Part shown: positions 9,519 to 22,099 of the stretch, piece after piece
Position numbering within the stretch: position 1 is the stretch's first letter
Layout of the letters: the number at the start of each line of letters is the position of its first letter
NCBI GenBank assembly: GCA_043228905.1
Contig: JBHGNT010000014.1
Location: forward strand, 11,036,001-11,100,000
Length of the DNA: 64,000 nt
From: Azolla caroliniana
Lineage: Eukaryota; Polypodiophyta
Direction of reading: 5' to 3'
Made by a program: the position numbers and the translations under genes
The notes under the pieces: model-generated
What the model saw: the letters and a program-made list of their open reading frames with translations, nothing else
Database searches by the model: none
What the model was told of the DNA's origin: nothing

Positions 9519-12500
9519 TTGAGCAAACTGTCCTTAAAGTTGAGTGAAAATTCTTTGTTTTCTATTGAGCCTATTATATTATCTGATACCTCCTTATTCT
9601 CAATCGAGGAATATAGGCATGTTAATAATAAAAGGTGCCATGTTAAGACCAACGACAATCAAGAGCAAAGCTCGGCATCAATTTTTTTGTTAGAGCCATT
9701 AAACTTAGGTAAAACAAGATATATTAAAGTAGATACAACTTATGTCGAGTCCAGTTTATCGAATGCTAACGAAGACTGTGTCAATAAGCCTCTAAATTTT
9801 CAAAGTGTTCCTCGACAAGTGAGTGTTAAACGATATACGTTTTTGTGTTCGGATCGACAAATTTCAATTGACATATGCAAGGTATGTTGTGGGAGCCTTT
9901 GTCTATCAAAATTTGGAAAGGAAAACTTATTGGGGTTGCGACAAAAGCATTTGTCTCTCAATGGCGACAAACAAGATACATTCTTGATTGCCAATATGCA
10001 ACTTGTTAAGGACCATCTGGCAGTGTCATGTTCTCAACAGGTGGAATATTACCTTTCACTTACTACGAAGAGTTGTCGAGTTGCTTTTAAAATTGCTTAC
10101 AACATCAGAACATGAGGCTACAGAGAATTCAACATCGATTACTGAAGGGGTGGTGGGTCCCTTTCAACAATACAGAATTTTCATGTAAGGGTCTGATTGG
10201 GCGACATGCTGTTAGATGGATGGAGATTTATTTCTCGAAGCAATGTGATGTTATGCCCACCACTAGAAGGTTACATTTGTCAGATAACGTCACTCGTCGT
10301 GAGGTATACCAAGCCTATACGGATGACATGTTATTGGAAAGTGTACCTTATATACAATATCGGCATTTTAATCATTTATGGAGATTGAAGTTTAACAATG
10401 TGGTCATACCTCGCAAGGTCCGGATGGGTGTTTGTTCGAACTTTATTGAGAGAGCATCGAGAAACCCAAGCGTTGGAAAGATCTAAAGCTATGCACCATC
10501 GTCAAAAAGCGCTTCAATTGCCAGAAAGATACATGTGCTTGATTATAGATGGGATGGATCAGAAGAAAACTTGTTTGCCACGTTTTCGAAGGTTGCCCAA
10601 GGATATTGGAGATGAATGCCTAGTGCAGATGCACTTAGTAGGACGTCTTTTGTATTGTCAGACAATAAGGCCTCAAGTGTTCTTAACTTCTCCAAATATC
10701 CACAATGACCCTAATCTTACAGTTACAGTCATGCAAAGAGTTTTACAGAGTTGGCAAGGTTTACTCCCACCAGTACTATACGTGCATCTTGACAACACGG
10801 CGAGAGAAAACAAGAACTCAACTGTGTTTGGTTACCTGAGTATGTTAGTAGACAAGGGTATTTAAAAAAATATTAAGGCAAACTTCTTGCTAGTTGGTCA
10901 TACACATGATCACATAGATCAAATGTTTAGTAGGTTCTCCAAGAAATTAGCGAGGTGCGATGCTTTCTCACTTCCTGTGCTATCAAGGTTGATCGTTGAA
11001 GCTTATACTCCCAAGCCAGATGAAGTATATGATTTCAAGCGCTTTTGTTTGGATGGTGATGGGACTCGATGTAGGGTTCTTGCTCCGCTTAATAATATAA
11101 GTTTTAACCACGTCTTCCTCATCCAAAAAAGTGTGGACAGTCACAACCAAACCATGTTGATAATCATCTAGTTCGCCATGGGAGCCACAAGAAGGATGTA
11201 GGCTCTTATTGCATTTCCCAGATGCAATAATCGATGGTGCTGAGCAAATGCCCTATGACGACCATAAAAGATTGGATGTTGGTAGTTTAATTGAAGAGCA
11301 AAAAATATATTGGATGTAGTGCCTTTGAGGAAAAACAGAAAAATATTGAGCGAACCAAAAAGTACGCTGGTGATCAGGATGTGGATTGGTGGGATGTCTT
11401 CTTTAATCATCAACATACAATATTAGATAACCACTTTACAGGGTACTGGCCACTACAAACTCAATTCGAATGGGCGCTTGGTGGCCCATCAATGGCAAGT
11501 AGGACTCCTTTACAACCACTAGATAATCTTGAATTGAATAATCTAGTTTCTCCACGACAACGATATATTTACCTGGGACCAAGATTATCACATGCTGCAG
11601 TGGTGAGGTGGCAAGGCAATCTACATGAGCTACAAGTTGGTATGTTGGTTGCAACATTAGTTGGGGGTGATAAGTTGGGTCATCCCTATTGGATTGCCAA
11701 AATCATTGAAATTATTAAGGATGATGAAGGCAATCAAGTAAAGTCTATTATTGTATGAGGCAGATGATGCTCTAGAGGCTAAGACTATCATCAACAGGCA
11801 TCTAATATCCGTCTCGCCTTTTCAGCAGCCTCGAAAGCAAATGCGTGCAGCCCAAGTATGGAAAACAGTATCCACGGTTTCATTATGGACCTTATGGAAG
11901 TATCGATGTAAAAGACAATATAATTCCATAGTTCCCCTTCTCTTAGATATATTGCTAGAATTATGGGACAACTTACTGGTGGTAGTGCGTGGGCAATATG
12001 ACAATATGTCGGGCCCTTCGGAGGTTGTTCTTAAGAAAAGGAAAAAATTATTGCAATTATGGAGGAAGTTGCCTCTATTCACGATCTCCTCTCAAGGACC
12101 AATCTGGAAATATCATCATCCTTGGCCCTTCCCCTAATTATCCTTTTTGTATATAATACTCTCTAAATTGTACAGTTTGTAGCCTTATGGCGTTTTTTCT
12201 TAATACTAATGAAGGAAATCTTTTTGGAAAAGAAAAGAAAAAAAAAGGAAAAAAAGAAAAGTCTATTATGGTTCATTGGTATCATACCTCTTCCAAAGAT
12301 GCAATTACTGGGAAGTACTCTTTAGAGATGGTTAAGGATGTCGAATGCACAAGCAGAAAGCGAAGAAGAAAGAATCTACCAAGCACGTCTACTCTAGCAC
12401 TTGATAATGTCGACATACTCGTGTATGACTTCTCCTTGACCAAAACAGGCCACTAAGTCAGGTTACAATCAAGGTAATAAAAGAGAAGATCCCAGATGTG

Positions 12501-12692
12501 CCTGTTGACGCAACATAGAGACGAACAAGGAGTATGTCTCATAATCACGGTGACGTTGGATTGCAATTGGATGAAGACAATGCAGTGGTTGCTAGTGATG
12601 ATGAGGATGAGACCTCACAAAGCTCTTCTAGTTCATCGGGTGGGTCTGAAGGGGAATGGGTATATCTGGGAAGTGATGGATCTCATATATGA
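9519..12692 (+). pseudogene. Transposase-like protein (DUF7869-type family), decayed
   Basis: Collinear plus-strand blocks span three frames. There is an N-terminal block with CKVCCGSLCLSKFGKENLLG (9860-9935). Next is a block with AVRWMEIYFSKQCDVMP and YFNHLW-like HFNHLWRLKF (10205-10400). Then come YMCLIIDGMDQKKTCLPRF (about 10530-10590), LYVHLDNTARENKN (about 10780-10820) and LLVGHTHDHIDQMFSRFSKK (about 10890-10950). A C-terminal block has HPYWIAKIIEI (11680-11715), then VHWYHTSSKDA and YDFSLTKTG (12270-12450). A Ser/acidic tail ends WVYLGSDGSHI at the stop 12690-12692. The Asp-containing DGMDQ, HLDN..EN and HTHD..ID blocks recall an RNase H-fold nuclease and match my memory of proteins annotated DUF7869 in animals, oomycetes and plants; this is inference. 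Breaks: frameshifts near 10110, 10420, 11180 and 12455, and stops at 10863 and 12516. Bases 11760-12180 fit no block and may be an intron or insertion. I found no clear terminal inverted repeats. Confidence 0.6.
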
Positions 12693-12955
12693 AATGTAAA
12701 TATTGTATGTTACATCAATATGGTGATTCACAAATATGTATAAATATACATGTTAGTCATTTTGTAATTTTTGTATGTTCTCTTGTAAATTTCACGTGTC
12801 GATTATTAGGGGCATTTTTTGAAAGTCCTAAATTTTTGGACATGGTATAAATCAATATATTTTGATTCAATTTCCAAAACCCTTTACGCATGCGATGGTC
12901 CTTTTTGTGCATATTGATGTCCGGATTGACCCATGCCTCTACGCTAGACCACCGA

Positions 12956-14025
12956 GGCAAATCTGCACCATCTCATCTTTGTCCACCATCACATTGATGG
13001 ACCGTAGTGCATCGCAGATCTTTTTTATGTTCATGGTGTAGTCAATGACCAACATGTACCTTTGCCGGATGTTATTGAGCTCTTGTTGGAGCAGCAACTT
13101 CCGGGCCGTGGTACTAGTGGCGAAAAGTTTTTCGAGATTTTCCCAGGCTTCCTTTGGCATTTTTGCATCTCTGATGTATCCGAGCATCTGGTCATGCACA
13201 CAAGACATGAGGCAGTACAACACTCTACTCGCTCCTTGTTCCTATACCAGGAAATCCTTGTGTGCCGGCTCCGACACTACCTCGTTCACTCCTACGTAAC
13301 TCTAGTAACCGTGCCCCAACAGGTACTGGTGCATCTTGTAAGACCAAGATGCATAGTTTCTCCCATCAAGCTTTTCTATAGGAAGCAACAAGCTTGTCAT
13401 GCTTTTGTCCATTTTTCTTCTTCCTTTTCTGTTCATTACCAGAAGCTAGGTTTTAGTCTATCTATGCACTTTCTGTCAGCAACAGAGGATTCTCAACCAT
13501 CGCACTCTAATACCATGTAAAAATTAGTGTGCAGAAGCTCATAGACACAACTGGCTCAACCGAATAGCAACAGAAAGTATATGTAGGTTTAATGGAAAGC
13601 TTGAAACATTGAGAGAACGCGGGAGAGACAGAGAGAGAGCAAAACACAGAAAACTATATTCAAAATAACACTCAATACTCTATAAACACTCTGTACATAC
13701 AATGTGCTATGTGAGCACTATTTATACACATCCATATAGGACAGACAAAAGTACTGACAAGTACTTCAATGCTCATGACTGAGCTATGACACAAGCTCCC
13801 AAAAATATGTCTATCTAACAAGTTGCTTCTAACGGCCTACCAGTTACAGATTGTTCCATCTGGCTCCCTATTCCAGACACCGATCTATCCCTTAGTTTCG
13901 GATGCTGATCTAGCTCTTGGTCCCGGATACCGATCCGGACAAGGATCCGGTTCTTCGTTCCGGATTACGATCTGGCTCTGGCTTATTCATCCAATCTGGA
14001 TCATGTTGAATTTGTCCGCTCAACA
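12956..14025 (-). mobile_element. Copia 5' LTR, primer site and gag start (minus strand)
   Basis: The LTR is 14025-13516 (TGTTGAGCGG...TTTTTACA, minus strand). It is followed at once by the primer site TGGTATTAGAGTGCG, one change from tRNA-iMet complementarity. A TATA-like GTGTATAAATAG lies in the LTR. Gag follows down to about 12956, with AKMPKEAWENLEKLFATST, LLLQQELNN and DEMVQICLGGL, the UBN2-type copia gag. Frameshifts break the N-terminal part (13230-13500). The element stops abruptly inside gag beside the transposase-like gene. The same family recurs at 36.8-38.3 kb and 49.8-51.6 kb. Confidence 0.82.
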
Positions 14026-15290
14026 CAAACAAAGAAGTATATTAGTAGACCCTTGTTTCCTTAGTTTCTGAAATGAAGACATACAAAGATGAGAACTTGA
14101 AATAACCTAGTGCCTCTACCTTTTATACAATAGGTCTCTCTCTTCCTTGCATACTTAGCATATCTTGCATATGAAAAAAACATTCGTTAGACCAAATAAC
14201 ATGCATCGATTAGCAAAGCAATTCCATGGCATGATAAAGCCAATCTTTCTTTGAACTTCCTCTACAATTTCGAATTGAAAAATACTTGAATAGGGATCAC
14301 AAATGGAGTACATTGCATGTTGACTATTTCATCTAGTATTATGTCTTATAAAAGATGAGAAAAGTGATCCCTCTTGGTCGTGGCATTCAGAGATTTGAAG
14401 TCGACATAGAATTTCTACTTTCCAATATCTATAGTACTACAACAATAGATGAAACCCATTCCAAATCCTTTAGAAGGTGGATCAATTACTAGTGCACCAT
14501 ACACATTTGTGGATAAAGTTTTCTTTCTGACCTTGCTTAGGCTTTTGTTGACTCGACCTTTCAACCTTGTCCAACTTGGGGAACCTCACTATAGATACTT
14601 CATGGCTTTGGTTAGTTCTTCAAGTGGTGATTCTTAACTCTTGTTTTTTTTTTTATCCTCTCACTTGAGTAGTCGATTCCTTGCTAGACGATCTGTCACA
14701 AAAATCTCCCTAAACGTCTCCGCATCGTCCTCAATCCTCAATTCCCTCGTTGTAGATTGTAGTTACATACGACAAGCTTTGCCAAGAACTCATTTTACTT
14801 CTTTTCAAATTCTCTTGGTTATTTTGATATCAAGAGAACGTTCCTTTATTAGCTCAATTGAGAAAACTCTTCCTCCTAATTCTAGTATGGTTGTCAAGCA
14901 TATACTCATCTAACAATGCTTAATGAAACCCAATCTAGATAATTTATTTTGAATTTTTTGAATTTTTTCTACCTTAAATGTCTAGAGTCACCACTCAATT
15001 GAAGTGAGCCACTATGTGTAGCCTAGTTGCACCTTTATTGGCTATTTTATTCTCATAGACCTCTTGGAATCTCGTGTTGCCTTCATAGTTGAATTGACAA
15101 ATCTTCTTAATAACTAATTGTACAAGAAGTGTCAACTTGTTTTCCAACCGACTAGGTACAATTTGCTCTTCTATCATTCACCCTATCATGATAATTGTGT
15201 TATGGACTTTTGTAAAAGAATATGAGCGAAAGCATATGCGAAAGACACAGAGTACACGCTTGGATCCAGGAATATCAACAGTTAGGTATA
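14026..15290. other. Spacer with a small gypsy RT relic
   Basis: Mostly AT-rich sequence without recognisable genes. Minus-strand bases around 14420-14345 read KFYVDFKSLNATTKRDHF, matching the gypsy reverse transcriptase block (VDFRxLNxxTxxDHFPLP). An in-frame stop precedes and follows it. Around 15177-14995 a 60-codon minus-strand reading frame has no recognisable similarity. Confidence 0.4.
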
Positions 15291-15299
15291 CATATAGCG

Positions 15300-15325
15300 A
15301 GAGATAGATAGATAGATAGATAGAT
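15300..15325. repeat. (GATA)n tract at LINE 3' end
   Basis: About six GATA units lie directly after the LINE 3' untranslated region as read on the minus strand (there TATC). Confidence 0.9.
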
Positions 15326-16657
15326 TATATTATTGTCTTCGGGGGTCAAATATGACCCATGAGACCAAAAATATTACATTTCACGTGATAGGTGAGTAGC
15401 GACTCTCGATGTTCAAGAACTTTACCAATGAATGTTGCAATCGAGACTGCACATTGTGGTTGTGAGAGAAATTCGTGAAAGTATTGGGCTCAGTTGAGGA
15501 GATGTGGGAAGCATGGTCAAATATGATCAAAGGCAGAGCATTGTATCAAAGTGTGATACTCAAACTCTCGAACTTGTTTAGGGAAAAGTGTGCATAGCCA
15601 GCCACTCTCATCACTTTTGAGCTAAGTCTCACATCGCAATGCATGTGAGCTTAGTCACAGGGAAGCAATGGTTCGAATGACAGATAACAAGATGGGCTCT
15701 AACATGTATCGATGTGTATGGTTTCCCCGTTCCACGAAGAATATGGTTTTGTGGTTAGGTGCAACATGTGTAGTATAATGTGTGAAGCGTGAGCCTCCAC
15801 ATTTGTCCCATTTCATGATACATCGACATTGCAAATAGGCCTCATTTACTAAGGAATCTAGTGATGCATCATGAAACAAGTGTCTTGCATCCCATCTACA
15901 AAACCATTTTTCTATATCTTGCATCCAACTGGAACACAATGCATCTTTTGGATCTTTTTGTTTGCTTCCCATGCAATTCAAGGAAGTCAATGTGAGGGAC
16001 TAAATTTTTGAACCTTAAGCATGTATTCAACAACCCTTTCCATGGCCGTGATCTCAATGGGAAGTGATCCCGTCTCAAGGAGCAAGATGGTGTAGGGTGT
16101 TTGTTTCTTAACTTGTAGAAACTTTGTAAGAAATATTTTTGGACATTTTCAAACTCTTTCCACTTAGATTTAGGGATGCTACCGCCCCATACTTCCACCC
16201 CATAGAGAAGAACCGATGTCACCAAATTGTCAAAAAGATATTTCTTGAGGACCCAACTCTTAATATCTCCAAGATTCATGTGTTCTCAAATGCATAGTAT
16301 GCTCTCTTTCTCGCCTCTAAGTGGCGTGTAGCACATTCATTCCATTTATGATTTGAAGGAACTTCAAGGCCAAGATATTTGAAGCTTTCGACACATTCAA
16401 GTGGCTTGTTATTGTACATAATGCATGGTTTATCTCTTCTTTGGCTCTTCAGAGACATACTCTTTGTTTTAGAATGATTGACACTTAATTTAGTATGCAT
16501 GCAAATTTTTTCCAATGCCTTCATAAGTGTTTGTGCATCTCCTAAAGGATTTGCAAAAAGCACTACATCTGCATATAGCAAAAGCATAATCACAACATTC
16601 CCAATGGCAACTTCTTCAACACGTGCTTCCTTTACAAACTTGGTAACCATTTCTTCC
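15300..16657 (-). mobile_element. LINE (plant RTE-like) 3' part: RT and C-terminal domain
   Basis: Minus-strand RT remnants begin at 16650. LLLYADVVLFANP is the YADD box with one Asp changed to Val. NHSKTKSMSLKSQ and FKYLGLEVPSNHKWNE follow, then VLLYGVEVWGG. The tail carries a Cys/His-type end (ESEYDT-like region 15600-15500) and QCAVSIATFIGKVLEH. The 3' end abuts a (GATA)n tract at 15300-15325, a microsatellite tail of the kind seen in RTE-type LINEs. Several frameshifts are present. The 5' side is cut exactly by the LTR starting at 16658. Confidence 0.8.
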
Positions 16658-16980
16658 TGTTATTCGTGGGGCAAAGGGCACGAGGTGTGAAACAAATCTA
16701 AAGACACGTGTAGGTCAAGTAGGTAAAAAGGGAATAGGCCAAGCACTCATAGCTGAGGAAGGAGAACGAAATACATGCAACCGAGAATAAAGGTCGTAAA
16801 ATTAGGAAGAAGTAGCTGGAGCACAGAGGCTATATAAATCGTGGAATAGCATAAGGAAAAAGGGGAATGAATATATGCATATGCTATGTTATAGAAGGAA
16901 GAAGAAAGTAACTAATATAATCAACATGTGTGATGTGTAATCGATTTTATCCAATAATCAATATACATACTTTGTATAGA
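16658..16980 (+). repeat. 5' LTR of Tat-like gypsy element
   Basis: It is matched by 23790-24110. It contains a TATA-like GGCTATATAAATCGTGG. It cuts the LINE at its left edge. The right boundary (about 16978) is uncertain. Sequence between there and 17150 is probably leader of the same element. Confidence 0.78.
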
Positions 16981-17149
16981 AGCACACGGTAACATCCTTA
17001 ACTACCAGCAAAGAGCAGACAACCATGCCCGTGCACCTTGCCGAGCCGAAAGTAGGCCCGCCACTAAATAGACTCCCAGAATTCCGCTGTGAAGATAATT
17101 ATCAAAGGGTTTAAGGTTCACGGGCGCACTATCGATGGGGGATCGAGGG

Positions 17150-20100
17150 TCAATGCCAAAGACACCGGAGTTGAAAGGATTGGTCGAAAGAATGAACCAA
17201 ACTGTGATGGAGAGAGTCCGGAGCATGCTGGCACATGCAAAGTTTTCCATGACGTTTTGGGCCGAGGGGCTGATGATGGCGACCTATGTGATAAACAGAT
17301 CACCCTTAGCACCCTTGGACGAAGACACACCATAGAGAGTATGGACCGGTAAAGATGTGTCTTACTAGCATCTGAAGGTGTTTGACTGTCTCTCTTACGT
17401 ACATGTTGCAAAGGACAAGAGAGAAAAGTTGGATCCGAACTCCCGACCATGCATATTCCTTGGATATGGTGATGATGAGTTCGGCTACGGAGTTTGAGAC
17501 TTGGTCGACCTGAAGGTTTTCGGGAGTCGAGACATAGTCTTCATGGAAGACAAGACCAGCGCCAACTAGGAGTCGGAGAAGAAGATAGTGGATTCCCGGT
17601 TGACCGACAGAGATCAGTCAGAAGATACAATGACCCATCCAGTCGGATTCGGACAAGAAACCAAACCGATCGAAGAAGGAAAATAGGACAACGGAACCGG
17701 ACAAGCTCCCGAATCCGATTCGGATGAAGAACAAATAGAGGAACCGGTGGTTGAGAACCAAGGAAGAAGATACCCTCTAAGAGAGAAAAGGCCCCCCCCG
17801 GAGATTTCCGGATGTAGAGCATGTGCTGTTGACTGACAAGGGGGGGTTGGAAAGCTTCGAAGAAGGAAAGAAAGACACCTTGAGCCGCAAGTGGTTAAGT
17901 GCCATGCAAAATGACCACAACTAGAAGTTGTGGGTCTCACCGCTGAAGACGAAGGACCTGGTATTTTTCTTCTTCAACGAATTCCACGTGAGGGTGGAAA
18001 GGGTAACCGACAGGAAGTTGAAGGTGGTTCGAGCGGACAACGGAGGAGAATAACGGGGGCAGTTTGAGGAGTACTGCTGATCAAAATGAATACGACTCGA
18101 ATTACTGTGCCAAAGACACCTGGGCTGAAAGGATTGGTCGAAAGAATGAACAAAGCTGTGATGGAGAGAGTTCGGAGCATGATGCCACATGCAAAGTTCT
18201 CGACGACATTTTGGGTTGAGGGGTTGATGACAACGACCTATGTGATAAACAGATCACCCTTAGCACCCTTGGACGAAGACACACCATAGAGAGTATGGAC
18301 CGGTAAAGATGTGTCTTGCTGGCATTTGAAGGTGTTCGGTTGTATCGCTTACATACATGTTGGAAAGGACAACAGAGCAAAGTTGGATCCGAACTCCCGA
18401 CCATGCATATTCCTTGGATATGGTGATGACAAGTTCGGCTACGGGGTTTGAGACTTGGTTGACAAGAAGGTTTTCCTGCGTCGAGACATAGTCTTCATGG
18501 AAGACAAGCCTAGCGCCGACTAGGAGTTGGAGAAGAAGATAGTGGATTCCGGGTCGACCGATAGAGATCAGTCGGAAGATACAAGGACCCATCCGGCCGG
18601 AAGATGGATGACACTCAGGCAGATTCGGACAAGAAACCAAACCGATCGAAGAAGAAAACTAGGACATCGGAACCGGACAAGATCCCGAATCCGATTCGGA
18701 TGAAGGACAAACAGCGGAATCGGTGGTTGAGAACCAAGGAAGAAGATACCCTCTAAGAGAGAAAAGGCACCCCCCCTCCCCCCCCCCCCCCCCCTCTCCC
18801 CCGGAGATTTCCGAAAGACATTGAGAGCCGCAAGTGGTTGCAAGACGAGATGGATTCCATGCATGGGAACCACACATATGAATTGACGGGGCTTCCGGAG
18901 GAAAGAGAGCGCTCCGGAACAAGTGGGTGGTTGAAACTGGGAGACCCCGGAAATCCATCGAGGTACAAAGCCCACATTTTGGTGAAGCGGTTCCGAGGAA
19001 GAGAGGAGTGGACTTCGACGAGATCTTTGCCCCGGAAGTGAAGATGACATCTATTCGGACGATGTTGAGCATAGCGGCAAGCATGGACCTCGAGGTAGAG
19101 CAACTAGACGTCAAGACAATGTTCCTACATGGCGATCTCGAAGAAGAGATCTCCATGCAACAGCTGGAAGGTTTTGTCAAGAAAGAGAAGGAGAACCTAG
19201 TGTGTCAGTTGAGGAAGAGCTTATATGGACTAAAGCAAGCTCCTCGACTATGGTACTAGAAGTTTGACTCCTTCATGATTGACCAAGGATACTACAAGCC
19301 GTAGACCGACCAATGTGCGTTCGTGAAGAATTTCGACAGAGGTGACTTCCTTATACTCTTGCTGTATGTGGACGACATGCTGATCATCAGACCAGACCGA
19401 ACCAAAATCGGAAATATGAAGAAGTCCTTGAACCAGACCTTCTAAATGAAAGACCTAGGTCCGGCGAGACAGATCCTAGGGATGCACATAATCTGGGGCC
19501 ATACGAAGAATTTGTTGTGGTTGTCACAAGAGAAGTACGTGACAAAGGTGCTTCAGAGGTTCAACATGTCGGATGTGAAGCTGGTCAAGTTAACACTTCC
19601 GGCAAACTGCAAATTGTTTGGGAAGCAGAGCCCAAAGACAAAGGCAGAGAAGTCGGAGATGATGAAGATACCATACGCCTTTGTCATCAGAAGCTTGATG
19701 TACGCAATGGTGTATACCCGGCTGGATATCGAATATGCTATCGGAGTGGTCAACCGGTTTATGAGCAATCCGGGAAAGGAACATTGGGATGCTGTCAAGT
19801 GGATACTCCGGTACTTGAAAGACACCTCGAGTATGTGCCCCCGATTGGACTCCGGTAAACCCCCTTTTAGAGGGCTACACCGATTCGAACCTGTCGGTTG
19901 ATGCAGATACCAGCCGGTCTACATCCGGATATGTCATGACATATGCACGAGGAGTTGTATCGTGGCAGTAGAGGCTACACAAGTCCGTTTCACTATCAAC
20001 AACGGAAGCGGAGTACATGGCAATCATGGAAACTGATAAGGAAGTAATATGGATGAGGGACTTCATCGGAGAGCTCAGGATCCGACAGGAGGAATTTCGG

Positions 20101-20875
20101 CTCTCTTGCGATAGTCAAAGTGCCATCCACCTCGCGAAGAATGTGGCCTACCATTCCCGGACCAAGCGCATCTAGAGGAGATATCACTGGCTCCGGGAAA
20201 AGGTAGAAGATAAAGAGTTCTTACTGATAAAGATCCATACAGAGGAGAACGGGTCAGACGTGTTGACCAAGGTGCTGTCAGCCGACAAGCTGGATGTGGG
20301 CCGGAGACGGATAGGAATGACATGACATTCCATACCGGAGTGAAGGGGGAGATTGGTGGGAAACAGGTCCCTCCGGATGGGTCCAGAAGGTATCCAGATA
20401 CCGGATCGGATGGATCTGGAAGGAGTCCAGCTAGATCCGGTATGAACCGGCACGTAGGAACATATTAGTAAATATGTTTAGACATGACCGTTGAGGTCAT
20501 ATTTGTAAATAACCCTAACATTATATGATTATAAATCTAACTAGGGCAACAATGTTCATAATGTTGTTATCATTGTAGTTATTGTTGTTCAAAGAGAGAG
20601 AGAGAGAGACGAAGATAGAGAGAGACAGAGAGAGAAACATAAAGTATTTTCTGTTGTAACCGCCGGTTAGCGAAGACATATAGGTCGAGGTCGTTGGCTC
20701 CAAGTCTCACATTGTATCCTTCCTCTCATAGTGATAGTTGGAGTCTGTGGGCTCTCGTGGGTTTTTCCCGATTAGGGTTTTCCACATTAAACATCTTGTG
20801 TTGTCTTATTCCTATTTTCTGTTTTCTTCCATCGAGTGGTTAAGACTCCGTTGTGGCCGAGCACTATTCCGTACA
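17150..20875 (+). mobile_element. Degenerate 5'-truncated copia with internal duplication
   Basis: It begins inside integrase (MPKTPELKGLVERMNQT at 17155). The integrase C-terminal region appears twice, about 954 bp apart (17155-18108 and 18109-on). RT follows: HILVKRFRG; FLHGDLEEEI; LYGLKQAP; LLYVDDMLII at about 19360, with the YVDD box intact. RNase H follows to about 20330, then a purine tract TGAAGGGGGAGAT and the 3' LTR. At least a dozen stops and frameshifts are present, many consistent with C-to-T or G-to-A change (CAG to TAG, TGG to TAG). No 5' LTR, gag or protease remains. Confidence 0.85.
20354..20875 (+). repeat. Copia 3' LTR
   Basis: It starts TGGTGGGAAACAGGTCCC directly after the purine tract GAAGGGGGAGAT and ends near ATTCCGTACA. 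It shares with the other copia LTRs of the window the layout of CCGG-rich U3, AGAGAGAGAGAGAG tract, GGTCGTTGGCTCC, then GGTTTTCCACATTAAACATC. Confidence 0.7.
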
Positions 20876-20879
20876 ATGA

Positions 20880-21640
20880 GATTAACCTCGACACCACCAC
20901 CAATTCACGAACACTGAAAATAGTAAAAGAAATGGCTCCCGGTGAACGCTTGTCATTGGTCGGATTGCTCATGGAATATCAGCACTAGATCTGGATCTGA
21001 AACATGATGCACGACCTGTACAACAATGTCGCTACAAGATGAATCCCAATTATGCGGCAAAAGTGAAGGAGGAAATCCACAAACTCCTCAGGGTGGGGTT
21101 CATTGGACCAGTAAAAAGGGAAACATGGTTAAGCCATATCGTGTTCATACCCAAGAAAAACGGACAAATCAGGGTTTGCGTCGACTACCAGAAAGAAGAC
21201 AAAACAAGTATCAAATCTACACTTTTCGTCTGGCTTTCGGTTTGAGGTGGCCATGCCTATAGAATTCCAGGTACCGAGTCTATGAGTCCAAATCACCGAA
21301 TGACTTCCTAGAGGAATGACACGAACAATTATTGGAACTCAGAGAACATTGGATCGCTAGTTTGACCCAATTAGAACATGGCCAACGACAACAGAAAGCC
21401 TTCGTCAACCGCTATCGGAAAGGCTTAGAGAAATCATTCGAAATCGGGAAACCAGTCCTAGTTTTTCTAACTTGGCTCGGCTAGATGCTGGGGAAGCTCC
21501 GTTTTTAGTGGATAGAGCATTTTTGGATAATTGACAAATTTAATGCGACATTTCAGCTAGCCAACAACATCATGTTGAAATGGGTCAATGGGTTTCGGTT
21601 AAAATTGTATCTCAGTTAGAACCCCACCAAACCCTTTTGC
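20880..21640 (+). pseudogene. Gypsy pol relic: RT N-terminus joined to integrase C-terminus
   Basis: 21000-21245 encodes RYKMNPNYAAKVKEEIHKLL, then PVKRETWLSHIVFIPKKNGQ and RVCVDYQKED, the start of gypsy RT. From about 21240 it switches to VAMPIEFQVPSLRVQ and EKSFEIGKPVLVF, the integrase C-terminal region of Tat-type elements. So most of RT, RNase H and the integrase core are deleted. Stops occur. It belongs to the element with LTRs at 16658 and 23790. Confidence 0.75.
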
Positions 21641-22095
21641 CGGTAAGTAACATGACCACGATCGGTCCACGGTAGGTAAGACAGAGGATCTCGGGGGCTA
21701 ATCGCCTCAATCATGGTAATTACTCTACGTATCTCCCGAAGTTGTATACTATGTGAAGAAAAAAGAAAAAAGAAAAAAACAGAGACCCATTAAGCATTTA
21801 ACGAGGACGCACGACATACAAGAAAACAAAGTACAAACGGTTTTTTTGACGCGTGGTCTTTAAACCTATTTATGGCAGGCAAGATTCTGAATCTAGGCAC
21901 AAGGCCACATCTCGAGAACCAAGGCAAATACATAAAGTAGGGAACTAGAGGCATAAGAGTCACACATGCACAGACGCACATAACCTTCAAGCTCCCTAAC
22001 TCTCTCGCTCTCGCATCCCCTGCTTAGAAATTTTCAAGCTCTCTCACTCTCAGCCACACCACTCTCAAATCTCTTCTCACTCTTCATCTCCCGAG
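21641..22095. other. Non-coding region between pol relic and extra ORF
   Basis: I see no coding potential. It holds a purine-rich AAAAAAGAAAAAAGAAAAAA stretch near 21755-21777 and a CT-rich stretch at 21995-22085, probably leader of the extra ORF. Confidence 0.6.
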
Positions 22096-22099
22096 CCAA

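Noticed and set aside
12407-12416. A second perfect ZDRE decamer (ATGTCGACAT)
   Set aside because: It lies inside a coding block of the transposase-like pseudogene (codons for DNVDI), with no nearby promoter or ZIP gene. Likely chance.
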